This document shows positions 1 to 7,101 of a stretch of DNA of 64,000 nt, in pieces. The notes below the pieces were generated by a model, which worked only from the letters and a program-made list of their open reading frames with translations, was not told the DNA's origin and did no database searches. A program made the translations under genes and the position numbers. The DNA is from Pseudomonas trivialis (GTDB lineage Bacteria; Pseudomonadota; Gammaproteobacteria; Pseudomonadales; Pseudomonadaceae), in assembly GCF_001439805.1 (NCBI RefSeq), contig NZ_JYLK01000006.1, forward strand, positions 1-64,000, read 5' to 3'. Position 1 is the first letter of the stretch, and each line of letters starts with the position of its first letter.

Positions 1-74
1 TGGTCGATCAGCTCTTGGGGAATGGATGGAAGGTCTCGCGGGGCCTCACGGCCCGGTTTCTTTTTGGTCGGCAT
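1..74 (-). CDS. IS256-family transposase, N-terminal fragment (cut by window edge)
   Basis: Only about 24 residues are visible. They begin MPTKKKPGR and continue LPSIPQELID, which resembles the N-terminus of Pseudomonas IS256-family transposases. A GAGGTG ribosome-binding site lies just upstream of the ATG at 74. The gene runs off the left edge, so the DDE catalytic domain cannot be seen. The family call rests on the short N-terminus together with the terminal repeat next to it. Confidence 0.5.
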   Translation of the reverse strand, partial: MPTKKKPGREAPRDLPSIPQELID

Positions 75-127
75 ACATGCACCTCTATCAACATGTTATG
101 CCCGAACACAAAATTTATGACAGTCCC
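1..127 (-). mobile_element. End of an IS256-type insertion sequence (continues off the window)
   Basis: The left edge holds the 5' end of a transposase gene on the minus strand. It is followed outward by an AT-rich end that reads, on the minus strand, GGGACTGTCATAAATTTTGT from position 127 inward. That pattern is typical of IS256-family terminal inverted repeats. The element boundary is therefore placed at about 127. The other end lies outside the window, so neither the family nor intactness can be confirmed. Confidence 0.5.
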
Positions 128-159
128 GCGCTGGCGGCATCGGACCAGCCCGCTCTCAA

Positions 160-471
160 TCACACGCTACCCTCGCGCTCAATGACAAGTACTCGAGCCT
201 CACCAAGAGGGTGGGCAACGTGCTCACAACCGATACCCGCAAAAAACACATCCCCCGCCGACAGCACAGCAACGTGTTCAATACCTAGCTCGCGATAGTG
301 CATTTCGACGACGCCGTCCAGAACCGCAAACACTTCCTCGCCATCGTTCACATGCCACTTGTAGGGCTGATCCGTCCAATGAAGACGCACTGTCGTGCCG
401 TGCATGTTTGCAATATCCAGTGCACCCCATGCGCGAGTAGCGGTGAACTCTTTACTCCGGATTACCTTCAA
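160..471 (-). CDS. Small cupin-domain protein
   Basis: A 103-residue single-domain protein. The centre has the beta-barrel pattern of a cupin (WHVNDGEEVFAVLDG, then AGDVFFAGIGCEHVAHP), with histidines and glutamates where cupins bind metal. Cupins of this size are metal-binding enzymes or sugar/small-molecule sensors, and the substrate cannot be told here. The gene stands alone. Its 3' end lies 33 bp from the IS end, so it may have been disturbed by the insertion, although the reading frame looks whole. Confidence 0.7.
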   Translation of the reverse strand: MKVIRSKEFTATRAWGALDIANMHGTTVRLHWTDQPYKWHVNDGEEVFAVLDGVVEMHYRELGIEHVAVLSAGDVFFAGIGCEHVAHPLGEARVLVIEREGSV

Positions 472-655
472 TTGTTTTCTCCCTGGTGGCTGAGTTGAAG
501 TTGCCTATCACGCATTCTTTGGCTTGAAGAGACCGTAGCATTTCCGGCCTCAAAATCTCTTAAGGAATAACGTTGTTAAAATGCATCGTCGGTGCTGAAA
601 ACTAACGCTTCAGAGGATCGCATTGAGCACGTAGATCCCTGTCGGAGATCGAGTT

Positions 656-775
656 TCAGCTACCATTGCCTTGCTTGGCTGTGCAGTGAGCGCGCTGGTC
701 CGAGTCTCCAATGCTGTCGCAGCCGGCAAAGGCATGGGCGCTAATCATCATCAGCAGTACAAAAATCACCCTCAT
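656..775 (-). CDS. Small secreted peptide (39 aa), possibly truncated
   Basis: The ATG at 775 is preceded by AAGGAAG at good spacing. The product starts with a clear signal peptide (MRVIFVLLMMISAHAFA) and continues with a short cysteine-bearing tail, CDSIGDSDQRAHC. Pseudomonas has small periplasmic proteins with CDSI..SDQRA repeats that are usually longer, so this may be a truncated member. The function is unknown. The call rests on the ribosome-binding site and signal peptide only. Confidence 0.45.
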   Translation of the reverse strand: MRVIFVLLMMISAHAFAGCDSIGDSDQRAHCTAKQGNGS

Positions 776-862
776 CGCTTTCTTCCTTGTTTATCCAGGA
801 AGCTGCCCGGTATTTTCGGCACTCTGGGCGCGCTGTGCAGATGGCTGTGAATTCCCTCGCGA

Positions 863-1375
863 TCAGGCTGACCTGCCTCGAAGCGCCTTAAACATCAGGC
901 TTGGCGCTTTACCAGGCACATCATCCAGTTGCCCAAAGGGTTGCATGCCGATCTTCTCCAACACACGTATAGAGGCTTTATGATCTGGCCTGACTAGACC
1001 GTAAACTTCTGGCAAACAAAGCTTTTCAAATGCGTACGTCAACGCATCTCTTCCTAGCTGGGTTGCATAGCCCTGACCCCAAGCCTCGACAGCGAAGCGA
1101 TAACCTAGGTTGACACGCTGTTCAGCCAAGTAATCGTGGGCGGAAATGCCACCAAACCCTATAACGTATTCCGGAGCATCACTTCTTGCGATAGCCCACG
1201 CACCGTATAAATGCTTTTCCCAATGCTCGATCCAGCGACTCAATAAGCCCTGCGCTTCGACAAGGTCATTCATGGGCCCTGCCGGGTTGAAAAGATTGGT
1301 GTTGGGATCGCTATAAATAGCGAAAAGCCGCTGTGCGTCACAGGCTTGGGGCATTCTATAGATCAGGCGGTCCAT
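863..1375 (-). CDS. GNAT-family N-acetyltransferase (RimJ/RimL-like)
   Basis: A 170-residue protein with the GNAT layout: an N-terminal strand-helix region, VIGFGGISAHD in the centre, then GYRFAVEAWGQGYATQ, which contains the acetyl-CoA-binding Q/RxxGxG/A region, and a C-terminal SIRVLEKIGM helix typical of the RimJ/RimL subgroup. Such enzymes acetylate the N-terminus of ribosomal proteins or small molecules, and the substrate is not predictable here. It is a single gene with no operon partner. Confidence 0.8.
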   Translation of the reverse strand: MDRLIYRMPQACDAQRLFAIYSDPNTNLFNPAGPMNDLVEAQGLLSRWIEHWEKHLYGAWAIARSDAPEYVIGFGGISAHDYLAEQRVNLGYRFAVEAWGQGYATQLGRDALTYAFEKLCLPEVYGLVRPDHKASIRVLEKIGMQPFGQLDDVPGKAPSLMFKALRGRSA

Positions 1376-1576
1376 TATGCTGAAACTCTCCCATACCGAA
1401 CAAAATCTGCGCAGTATTTATACACGAGAGCGGCTTCAGGGAGAGAAATCACTCTGGCAGCACACCGCCATCAACCTACGCATGTGGCTCCCTCTTCTGT
1501 TTGGAGGGAATATAAGATTGAGGCTTTAGTGCTAACTGTCCGCACCATCATTCGGCTTTAAAAAGGGTCACAGGGA

Positions 1577-2008
1577 ATGAGATCAGCAGAAAAGAATATT
1601 TCACAGCCCACTCGGATACCTATGGCAGCAATAGGTATCGCGCTGAGCCCAGCCGTTGCAGTCTTAATATCTCCAAAAAATGAGTATTTCTTAGCCAATT
1701 TTGCGGGCTACTGGTTACCACAAGCGATAATTCTTTGCGTAGCTCTTCTTTGCAAAGCACCACAAGGGATGCTGAGCGGAATCGCCGCAGCAATGGCGCT
1801 GTACTTGTACCTTTTTGACATATGGGTCACAGAGTCTATGGGTTGGCTGATTTACTTCTTCAGCTTCCCAGGCGTTCTAATCGGAGCGTTGCTCGCCATT
1901 TTCTTTACTCCTTCACGAAAGCCGTTCGAGGCACCGAAAGCTTTTGGCTTCGTTGCTCTAGGCATAGCGTTGAATCTGGCGCCCTTCTGGTTCAAGATTT
2001 TTTTCTGA
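1577..2008 (+). CDS. Small integral membrane protein of unknown function
   Basis: 143 residues with four hydrophobic stretches (about residues 16-34, 44-60, 66-84 plus 89-110, and 123-142) and few charged residues between them. The start at 1577 follows CAGGGA. No family is recognised. It lies immediately left of the first integrase relic and may itself be cargo of an old element. A transporter subunit or immunity protein is possible, but nothing in the sequence decides this. Confidence 0.6.
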   Translation: MRSAEKNISQPTRIPMAAIGIALSPAVAVLISPKNEYFLANFAGYWLPQAIILCVALLCKAPQGMLSGIAAAMALYLYLFDIWVTESMGWLIYFFSFPGVLIGALLAIFFTPSRKPFEAPKAFGFVALGIALNLAPFWFKIFF

Positions 2009-2123
2009 GGTCTACGAACACAAGATGCAAGAAGCGCCGCGCTGGGCTGTCAGATCTGACATCGACTTTCTCAGAAGCCCGCTACTTCAAAGTCTCATAA
2101 AAAACCCGTAATGGCGCCATGTT

Positions 2124-2396
2124 GAAAAGCGGCCCTGGCTGGAAAGCGTGCCTATGATATCGATGCTTGAGGAAAAGAAGTCGAGCCGCAAGCCCTGCCC
2201 GACATTCTGGGAAGAGCAGGCTCTGTTGTTCCCGAAGTTACCCAATCACGTGCAACAAGCGTGACGGGGAAAGGTGGGAAAACGTTGTTGGGGCATAAGA
2301 ACGGCAGTATTACGAGCCACTATTCTGCCTCGAATTTTTCAGCACTTGATTGAGACTGCCAACAAAGTGTCGGCAACTCTAGCGGACCAGCGCTGA
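2124..2396 (+). pseudogene. Integrase relic 1 (internal deletion and frameshifts)
   Basis: The first segment (2124-2263) aligns by eye to residues about 152-197 of the intact integrase: PMISMLEEK, SSRKPCP, FWEEQALLF. It then hits a stop at 2262. A second segment in another frame carries LLGHKNGSITSHYSA, the histidine and tyrosine boxes of the tyrosine recombinase, followed by a shifted tail with ANKVSAT. About 140 residues of the catalytic middle, including the first active-site arginine, are missing. It cannot encode an active recombinase. Confidence 0.8.
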
Positions 2397-2814
2397 CCAT
2401 CTTGAGAAGGAAAGCGGATGACGGGTTATTCGTCACTTACTACGGCTTCGGCTGACTTCTGCATGCTCATCCCGTCACCTCGCGGCGCTCGGTAGCACAG
2501 TGGCAAACGTGCAGATCTCCCAGGGTAATTCGCGCGACCTTCCTGCTTATGCCTGTCGGATCTACGTCACAGCGTTCCGTGCAAGTATTGGGCTTTAGTG
2601 ATCATGGCCACCTTACCCCGCTGCGCCGCCTCTATCCGCTTGCTGTTCGTCAGGCCAGCATTTTGCCTCTGGCTTCCTTCAGATTCGCAGTCACCCGCGA
2701 CACCCTTGCCTCCGGCTAACACTTCCCCTTGCCGGGTGTGTAGAGGACTTTCACCTCCAAGTCACCAGCGTGGCCACCACAGCAAAGCTGATTGCGCTTG
2801 CGCGCAACGCGCCA
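2397..2814. other. Non-coding or degenerate stretch
   Basis: Between integrase relic 1 and the duplicated lysis-spacer block there is no reading frame with a convincing start and recognisable product. One 98-residue frame is open on the plus strand but has a composition (many Pro, Ser, Cys and His) that looks like out-of-frame translation. I recognise no RNA gene here. Confidence 0.4.
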
Positions 2815-2967
2815 TGAAAAAGCCCGCTCAGGGCTGGCTTGGGTTTTTGGCTAATCTAGAATTGCGCTGCGTTACAGTTTTTCACATAATGTGATTGGAT
2901 CTAGGCATGCGACGTCGCTTGAACAAATTTCAGGGAATAATAAAGTTAGACCAGAGAGGGAATTGCA

Positions 2968-3210
2968 ATGTATACGGCCGGAATTATCCTATCATTTAAG
3001 ATTGCCCTGTTTATAACTACAATTAGCATATTTCTAGAGCTGAGAAAAACCGCTAAATCATTCAGAAAACTGGGGCTTAGCGAATACGCAATTAAACGTT
3101 TTTACAGGGAAAACATTGCATCATCCTGTACATCCACCGCCCAGATAACCTTGGTGCTAGGCAGTGTATTTTCTGTTCTCACGGCTGCGCTAATTTGGAT
3201 CGCGGAATAA
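2968..3210 (+). CDS. 80-aa two-helix membrane protein, relic copy
   Basis: An intact reading frame, almost identical to the prophage gene at 7798 (about six differences in 80 residues). Hydrophobic segments lie at about residues 5-23 and 58-77, with a basic middle (KTAKSFRKLG, IKRFYREN). A strong GAGAGGG site precedes the start. The conserved frame in an otherwise decayed block suggests selection or recent duplication. The function is unknown. Confidence 0.6.
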   Translation: MYTAGIILSFKIALFITTISIFLELRKTAKSFRKLGLSEYAIKRFYRENIASSCTSTAQITLVLGSVFSVLTAALIWIAE

Positions 3211-3311
3211 GTTGAATCTGCGCCCGCCTTCAATCGCATTCAATCCGCCAGACTGCTTCAGCGTGAGGCATCACAACGCCTTCCTCCACCGGAACTTGCC
3301 CGACCAGGGCA

Positions 3312-3365
3312 ATGAACGCCGCTGCACGCTCGGCGCCCAAGATGACATAGTGATTTGCCGCCAAG
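3312..3365 (-). pseudogene. Endolysin N-terminal scrap (relic copy)
   Basis: On the minus strand the bases match the part of the prophage endolysin that encodes about residues 24-42 (compare 7495-7560), with several changes. It ends where the histidine phosphatase gene begins. It is too short and diverged to be functional. Confidence 0.45.
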
Positions 3366-3381
3366 CTGGCCGTCGCCCGCA

Positions 3382-3981
3382 TCACGCTATGGGCAGAGAT
3401 CGTCTCAGAGCCTCAAGATTTTGTGTAGGCATCTTGAAGCTTTGCAAAAACAACATGTTACCGTTTGAAAGCTGCCATTCGTAAAAATCTGAAAAATCCC
3501 CTTTGGCCAATGCTCTGGCTACTTTCGCAACAAAGCCGTGGGCTACAAGCAAAACAGTTTTAGAGGGGTATTTGGATTTCAGCTCAGCTAAACCGTCTTG
3601 CACGCGTTTCACAACGTCAGAAATAGATTCACCACCGGTGGGCCCGGCATCCCAAAGTCGGGTGATATTCTGCGACCAGAGTTGCGGATAGCGCTTCTTG
3701 GCATCGTCTTGAGTCAACCCCTCGAAAACGCCGACATCCCGCTCTCTGAAGCAGTCCATTATTTCAGGAAAGAGCTTCAAGCGTTCATTCAGGATACTCG
3801 CGGTTTGTACTGCCCTGAGGCGTGGAGAAACCACTAGTACATCAAGGCTTGCGGGCAATTGCTCGCAAAGCGTTTGAGCTTGCTGACGGCCCAGCGCTGT
3901 AAGTTCTGGATCAAAAGACCCAAGGTATCGATGTTCGGCGTTAGCCCAGGTTTCACCATGCCTCACGATATATAAATGCAT
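3382..3981 (-). CDS. Histidine phosphatase family protein (phosphoglycerate-mutase fold)
   Basis: About 199 residues with the diagnostic N-terminal LYIVRHGET motif (the phospho-histidine is in RHG), SPRLRAVQTA in the middle, FRERDVGVFEGLT with the proton-donor glutamate, and VLLVAHGFVAKVA, the second catalytic histidine. The start MHLYIVRHGE at 3981 puts the RHG box where the family usually has it; an in-frame ATG at 3990 is the alternative. Such enzymes remove phosphate from small metabolites or proteins, and the substrate is unknown. It lies within the relic and is likely cargo. Confidence 0.8.
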   Translation of the reverse strand: MHLYIVRHGETWANAEHRYLGSFDPELTALGRQQAQTLCEQLPASLDVLVVSPRLRAVQTASILNERLKLFPEIMDCFRERDVGVFEGLTQDDAKKRYPQLWSQNITRLWDAGPTGGESISDVVKRVQDGLAELKSKYPSKTVLLVAHGFVAKVARALAKGDFSDFYEWQLSNGNMLFLQSFKMPTQNLEALRRSLPIA

Positions 3982-4002
3982 GAAAACCATCTCAGCGAAA
4001 TA

Positions 4003-4320
4003 ATGAGGGATAGATTGTACCTCTCCGTCGCCGGTGAACGTACCAAGACCGAGTTCTGCATAGATGTCTTATCCAAACGCTTACGCGACCAAGGCGATAG
4101 CGTCCGCTCAAAATATGCCGATGTCGCCAGTAGCGAGACCTGGGTTTCACCGATAGGCCTTGGCGTATTTTCCGATGACAGCCTGGCCGCCTGCATCCAC
4201 GAGGCGAACAGGCTCAATACTGAGCATGGATACACCAGCGGCATTCGCGTCGTTGAATGCGAAGACGGTCATCGAATAACGGCGGCGGATTGTAAGACTG
4301 CTGCACGTCCCTCTTTGTGA
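4003..4320 (+). CDS. Hypothetical protein, divergent from the phosphatase
   Basis: The open frame starts MRDRLYLSVAGE and runs for about 105 residues. It has mixed charge, no membrane segment and a plausible soluble composition (HEANRLNTEHGYTSGIRVVE). An earlier in-frame ATG at 3976 would overlap the phosphatase start. I recognise no family. The divergent layout with the phosphatase gives a short shared promoter region. Confidence 0.4.
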   Translation: MRDRLYLSVAGERTKTEFCIDVLSKRLRDQGDSVRSKYADVASSETWVSPIGLGVFSDDSLAACIHEANRLNTEHGYTSGIRVVECEDGHRITAADCKTAARPSL

Positions 4321-4378
4321 GAACCCACCGGCGCGTAATCCAAACCGCCAGAAAACTTTAACGTTTTGCAAATGCTGT

Positions 4379-4756
4379 TCAGATATTCCCGTCTAGAGAG
4401 TAGATAAGAGGAGCAGTGATCGTAATCGGGCCATCTTTCATTAAATCGCCGGGTGGTTTTGGCAATGGCTGGGCGCGACGGATTAATCCTAGAGTGGCCG
4501 CGTCCAAGTCCGCATTGCCTGAACTTTGTACCAGCTCATAAGAAACGACATTTCCGTCGCCATCTATTGTAAAACGCAGTTGATTTGTGCCTTCAATCCC
4601 GGCCAATTGTGAGGCGATCGGGTAACTCTTGAATTTATTCAAATGCGTTACGAGCTCGGCGCTCAATGTTCTTTCTTGTTCGGCAGTGGAAGAGCAACCG
4701 GAGATGGCGCCGAGAAATACAAAGGCAAAAACAGTGGCCGGGAAAAATCTGAACAT
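4379..4756 (-). CDS. Lipoprotein with a TonB C-terminal-like domain
   Basis: 125 residues. A signal peptide ends in a lipobox (GAISGC at about 16-21), so the mature protein is predicted to be lipid-anchored. The rest resembles the TonB/TolA C-terminal fold: NQLRFTIDGDGNVVSYELVQSSG, then LDAATLGLIRRAQPLPKPP. Such domains normally contact outer-membrane partners. With no long periplasmic arm or inner-membrane helix it is not a classical TonB. The gene is single, within the relic. Confidence 0.75.
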   Translation of the reverse strand: MFRFFPATVFAFVFLGAISGCSSTAEQERTLSAELVTHLNKFKSYPIASQLAGIEGTNQLRFTIDGDGNVVSYELVQSSGNADLDAATLGLIRRAQPLPKPPGDLMKDGPITITAPLIYSLDGNI

Positions 4757-4861
4757 TCGAATGTCTCGCTATTTGGCGGTGCGATTCTCGCACATGGCTA
4801 TTTTTAGCCTATCAGTACACTCAACTGCCCAGCAATAAAAGCACAGTTTCAACGAAATTTG

Positions 4862-5157
4862 ATGACCTGCCCGTCCTTGCCCGCCTCTACCCGTGAAGAA
4901 GCATTCAACGCCTACGCCGAACTTATGAATCAGCCTGTCGCCGCCTGACCGGGTGAATCAACGGGTGGAGACAGTCATGGAAACGAAGCATACGCCTGGG
5001 CCCTGGGTCGTTGATCCGGATAACCGAGGAAAATCTCAAGGCCCTAGTTGGGCACAAGAACGGGAGCATCACCAGTCACTACTCGGGCGCGGAGCTCGGG
5101 CATCTGATTGAAGCTGCGAACATGGTTCAGCAACCGATTCTCGCGAACCGGTCCTGA
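4862..5157 (+). pseudogene. Fused phage-gene scraps ending in integrase relic 2
   Basis: Three pieces abut. 4862-4948 is a 28-residue tail-like peptide (TREEAFNAYAEL). 4977 starts METKHTPGPWVVD, the common N-terminus of a small phage protein family. From about 5014 the frame shows ITEENLKALVGHKNG and SHYSGAELGHLIEAAN, which is the C-terminal histidine/tyrosine part of the integrase seen at 50838-50950. A deletion joined the second and third pieces. No functional recombinase is encoded. Confidence 0.75.
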
Positions 5158-5243
5158 CAATTTGAAGAGGAAGCAGGCGTGAAAAAACGACAAGTCACGC
5201 AAATGTCACGCACATGAAAAAGGCCAATGCTGTGAACATTGGC

Positions 5244-5308
5244 CTAAGTCATTGAATAATATGGTCGGGACGGAGTGATTCGAACACTCGACCCCTAGCA
5301 CCCCATGC
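5244..5308. repeat. attL: left copy of the 65-bp core repeat
   Basis: It is identical to 51062-51126. It runs from CTAAGTCATT through the 3' half of tRNA-Pro (T-arm and part of the anticodon stem) to CCCCATGC and then diverges. It therefore carries a dead 3' tRNA fragment and marks the left prophage boundary. Confidence 0.9.
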
Positions 5309-5398
5309 AAGCGGACACCTCTACAGCCCGCTAAACACAAGGCTTCGCGCCTGGCGCTCGCTGCAACGATGCCTGACAGTGCGTAACCGTAATTTACG

Positions 5399-5418
5399 AA
5401 GTCACTCGTAAAGTCACT
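5399..5418. promoter_or_regulatory. Candidate integrase arm-type sites, left arm
   Basis: The motif AAGTCACT occurs twice in 20 bp, spaced by CGTA. Nearly the same double motif stands at 51011-51029 beside the right core. Tyrosine integrases of this kind bind short arm sites flanking the core, so the matching pairs fit P and P' arms. This is inferred from position and repetition only. Confidence 0.5.
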
Positions 5419-5488
5419 GAGCCTTTTTAGGCCGCCCTCCTCGGCGTCCTGCCGACGAGCACCACTTCCAAATCTGACGTATCTCGAC

Positions 5489-5508
5489 TACTGTACGCGT
5501 ATACAGTA
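5489..5508. promoter_or_regulatory. Candidate LexA (SOS) box
   Basis: TACTGT-N8-ACAGTA is a perfect match to the CTGT-N8-ACAG core with symmetric flanks. It lies 240 bp upstream of the plus-strand gene at 5751 and at the start of an open but startless minus-strand frame. No close gene start makes its target certain. Confidence 0.5.
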
Positions 5509-5636
5509 TTTTGCTGGCAACCTCAGACGCTTGTAAGCATTCTCTTACGCGCCCGATGGCGAAAAGCGTTCAGCATTCATTCATGCGAAGCTAAGGATCT
5601 TGGATTAGACTCAACGCAATTGCAGCAGAACTACCT

Positions 5637-5661
5637 AAAAGTCACATTGGACGTGACTTTT
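5637..5661. promoter_or_regulatory. Perfect 9-bp inverted repeat (operator or integrase site)
   Basis: AAAAGTCAC and GTGACTTTT face each other across 7 bp, about 90 bp upstream of the start at 5751. Each half contains the AAGTCAC seen in the candidate integrase arm sites, so it may be a distal arm site. A local operator for the next gene is equally possible. Confidence 0.45.
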
Positions 5662-5750
5662 CCGAGGAAGCTAAGTCTAACGGTATGGCTATACGATGGC
5701 GTCGCTGATACTCTCGCGCCCCTATCAAAGCCAAGGTAAAGGATTACTGC

Positions 5751-6515
5751 ATGACCACAAACGTCATCTGTCGTACAGCGAAGCTCTTGACGAGCGATTC
5801 TCGCTGGTCCATCGAAAGCTTTGATGGGCAGGCCAATCTCGTCGCTTACGTTGACGACACGGGCTTTGACAAGCTGGCAGTGAGCTCAAAGTTCGCTATG
5901 GTTTTTGCTGGAAATGCCCACCTCATCGAATTGTGGAAGGGTTGGTTTTTGAAGCCGACTCTCGACTTCAACAGTCCACCGCCCGTGGTGACCACTCTCA
6001 AAGGGGCGACGACTCCTGTTTCTGTAACGATTGGAATCGTGGAAAAGGCTTCAGCGAATGTCTTTTTTTCCGCCGGAATGTTCATGGCGCATGGTGAGCT
6101 GGCTAGATTCTCCGGAAGCGGGGCTCAGTTCGCTAAAGACTGCTATGCAGTCAATCTGTGTGGACGTACGGCGGTCGGAAGCGCCGCCAGGCAAGACCAC
6201 TTCACTGGTGGCGAAACAAAGTTTGTGGAACTTGAAACAGGCAAAATGAATCTCAGCATCATGCCAGGCACAGGGCAAGACATGATCAACGCATTGCATC
6301 AACGAGGGTTCGTAATGGATACGAAGGCGAAAACGGTAACTGCGATCAGCGATTGGAAGTCCCCTGACACGGATGCCCAGCGAGCTATTTCTGCGGGCAT
6401 CGATACCTTGTCTGCTCCGACCGGACTTCCGCCGCACCAATGGTCCCAGCAAGAGCAAAACGATCTTTTTGCGGCGTTGCGACATGTTGCAGAGCAGGAA
6501 GGCCGTCTAGGCTGA
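5751..6515 (+). CDS. Proteasome-like (Ntn-hydrolase fold) prophage protein
   Basis: 254 residues. After removal of Met the chain begins with threonine (TTNVICR), then LLTSDSRWS and AMVFAGNAHLIELWKGW. This order resembles the beginning of HslV/proteasome-type Ntn hydrolases (N-terminal Thr nucleophile, Asp in a ADS-like motif, FAG strand). A later AVGSAA could match the central glycine-serine turn. It stands on the plus strand at the prophage end, opposite the late operon, with its own terminator, as a moron would. Peptidase activity is inferred, and a catalytic Lys is not certain. Confidence 0.55.
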   Translation: MTTNVICRTAKLLTSDSRWSIESFDGQANLVAYVDDTGFDKLAVSSKFAMVFAGNAHLIELWKGWFLKPTLDFNSPPPVVTTLKGATTPVSVTIGIVEKASANVFFSAGMFMAHGELARFSGSGAQFAKDCYAVNLCGRTAVGSAARQDHFTGGETKFVELETGKMNLSIMPGTGQDMINALHQRGFVMDTKAKTVTAISDWKSPDTDAQRAISAGIDTLSAPTGLPPHQWSQQEQNDLFAALRHVAEQEGRLG

Positions 6516-6532
6516 GTACGCTCGCGCGAATT

Positions 6533-6566
6533 AAGCCCCTTCATCAAGTATGGCAGGGGCTTTTTT
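6533..6566 (+). terminator. Intrinsic terminator after the proteasome-like gene
   Basis: AAGCCCCT and AGGGGCTT pair, followed by a T-run. It separates the moron from the convergent lysis genes and could act in both directions. Confidence 0.8.
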
Positions 6567-6585
6567 ATGCCTTTAATTCCCCCCC

Positions 6586-7101
6586 TTATCTCAGTACGGC
6601 TCTGACATACGCCTGGCATGCCCGCAGCGCGATCAGTCCTTGGTCGCCGGCGTCGGTGATGGCGATAATTCGTTGAGCATGCGCTGGGTCAAGTTGGGCT
6701 CGACGGGCTGCATGAACCACGCCGACGGCGCCGGCGGCGGAAGGCACGTTGCAGCCACTGGCTGAATCCTCGGCAAGGAGGACTGACAGCCGCAGATCAG
6801 AAGTGGCAAGGCGATCGCGCAAAGCAGCCTGGTTACGTTGGGCATCGGATAATTCCTTGATGTGTTGTTGGTCCTGGGTGGCGATTTGTTTCTCGATGGC
6901 CAGCCGCTTGTCCTGCTCAGCTCGAACCTGGGCAGCGGCGGCATTGCTGATCGCGGCCAGGTCATCCTTGTGCAGGCCGGCCTGCTCGGAGAGCTTATTG
7001 CCCAAGCGCCAGTCCTGAACCTGCCAGGTTACGCCGGCGGCGGTCGCCATCAGCGCCAGGGCCAGCACGATCAGGCCGGCCAGCTTCTGCACCGGCGTCA
7101 T
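6586..7101 (-). CDS. Rz: i-spanin (Rz-like inner membrane lysis protein)
   Basis: 171 residues starting MTPVQKLAG at 7101, where the ATG overlaps the endolysin stop by four bases (ATGA). One N-terminal membrane helix (about 7-24) is followed by a long charged coiled coil (KDDLAAISNAAAAQ, DKRLAIEKQIATQDQQ). This is the layout of inner-membrane spanins, which join an outer-membrane partner to fuse the two membranes at the last step of lysis. The partner Rz1 is encoded inside this gene in another frame. Confidence 0.9.
   Translation of the reverse strand: MTPVQKLAGLIVLALALMATAAGVTWQVQDWRLGNKLSEQAGLHKDDLAAISNAAAAQVRAEQDKRLAIEKQIATQDQQHIKELSDAQRNQAALRDRLATSDLRLSVLLAEDSASGCNVPSAAGAVGVVHAARRAQLDPAHAQRIIAITDAGDQGLIALRACQAYVRAVLR
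6633..6845 (-). CDS. Rz1: o-spanin (Rz1-like lipoprotein), nested inside Rz
   Basis: A 70-residue product in a different frame wholly within the i-spanin gene. It starts MPNVTRLL, has a signal peptide ending in the lipobox LLICGC, and then a short proline-rich mature part (LPPPAPSAWFMQP), as in lambda Rz1. It would be lipidated and sorted to the outer membrane to bind the Rz C-terminus. The nested arrangement is the classic lambda type. Confidence 0.85.
   Translation of the reverse strand: MPNVTRLLCAIALPLLICGCQSSLPRIQPVAATCLPPPAPSAWFMQPVEPNLTQRMLNELSPSPTPATKD

Larger units (their letters stand above)
2815..3365. repeat. Left copy of a ~550-bp duplicated block
   Basis: It matches 7645-8185 inside the prophage at an offset of 4830 bp, with roughly nine bases in ten alike by eye. 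It covers a terminator-like hairpin, the leader, the whole 80-residue gene and the trailing endolysin scrap. It marks this region as the remains of a related phage genome. Confidence 0.75.
2124..5308. mobile_element. Decayed prophage/island relics stacked beside the intact prophage
   Basis: This stretch carries two separate integrase C-terminal fragments (2124-2396 and 5014-5157), a second copy of the small gene that sits beside the prophage endolysin, an endolysin scrap and a cargo pair. It ends with the left copy of the 65-bp att repeat. Each integrase relic resembles the intact integrase at 49813. The simplest reading is repeated integration at the same tRNA-Pro followed by deletion. Element boundaries inside the stretch are inferred, not seen. 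Confidence 0.6.

Noticed and set aside
2598..2894. 98-residue plus-strand frame
   Set aside because: No start signal. Pro/Ser/Cys/His-rich text that looks out of frame, within a degenerate stretch.
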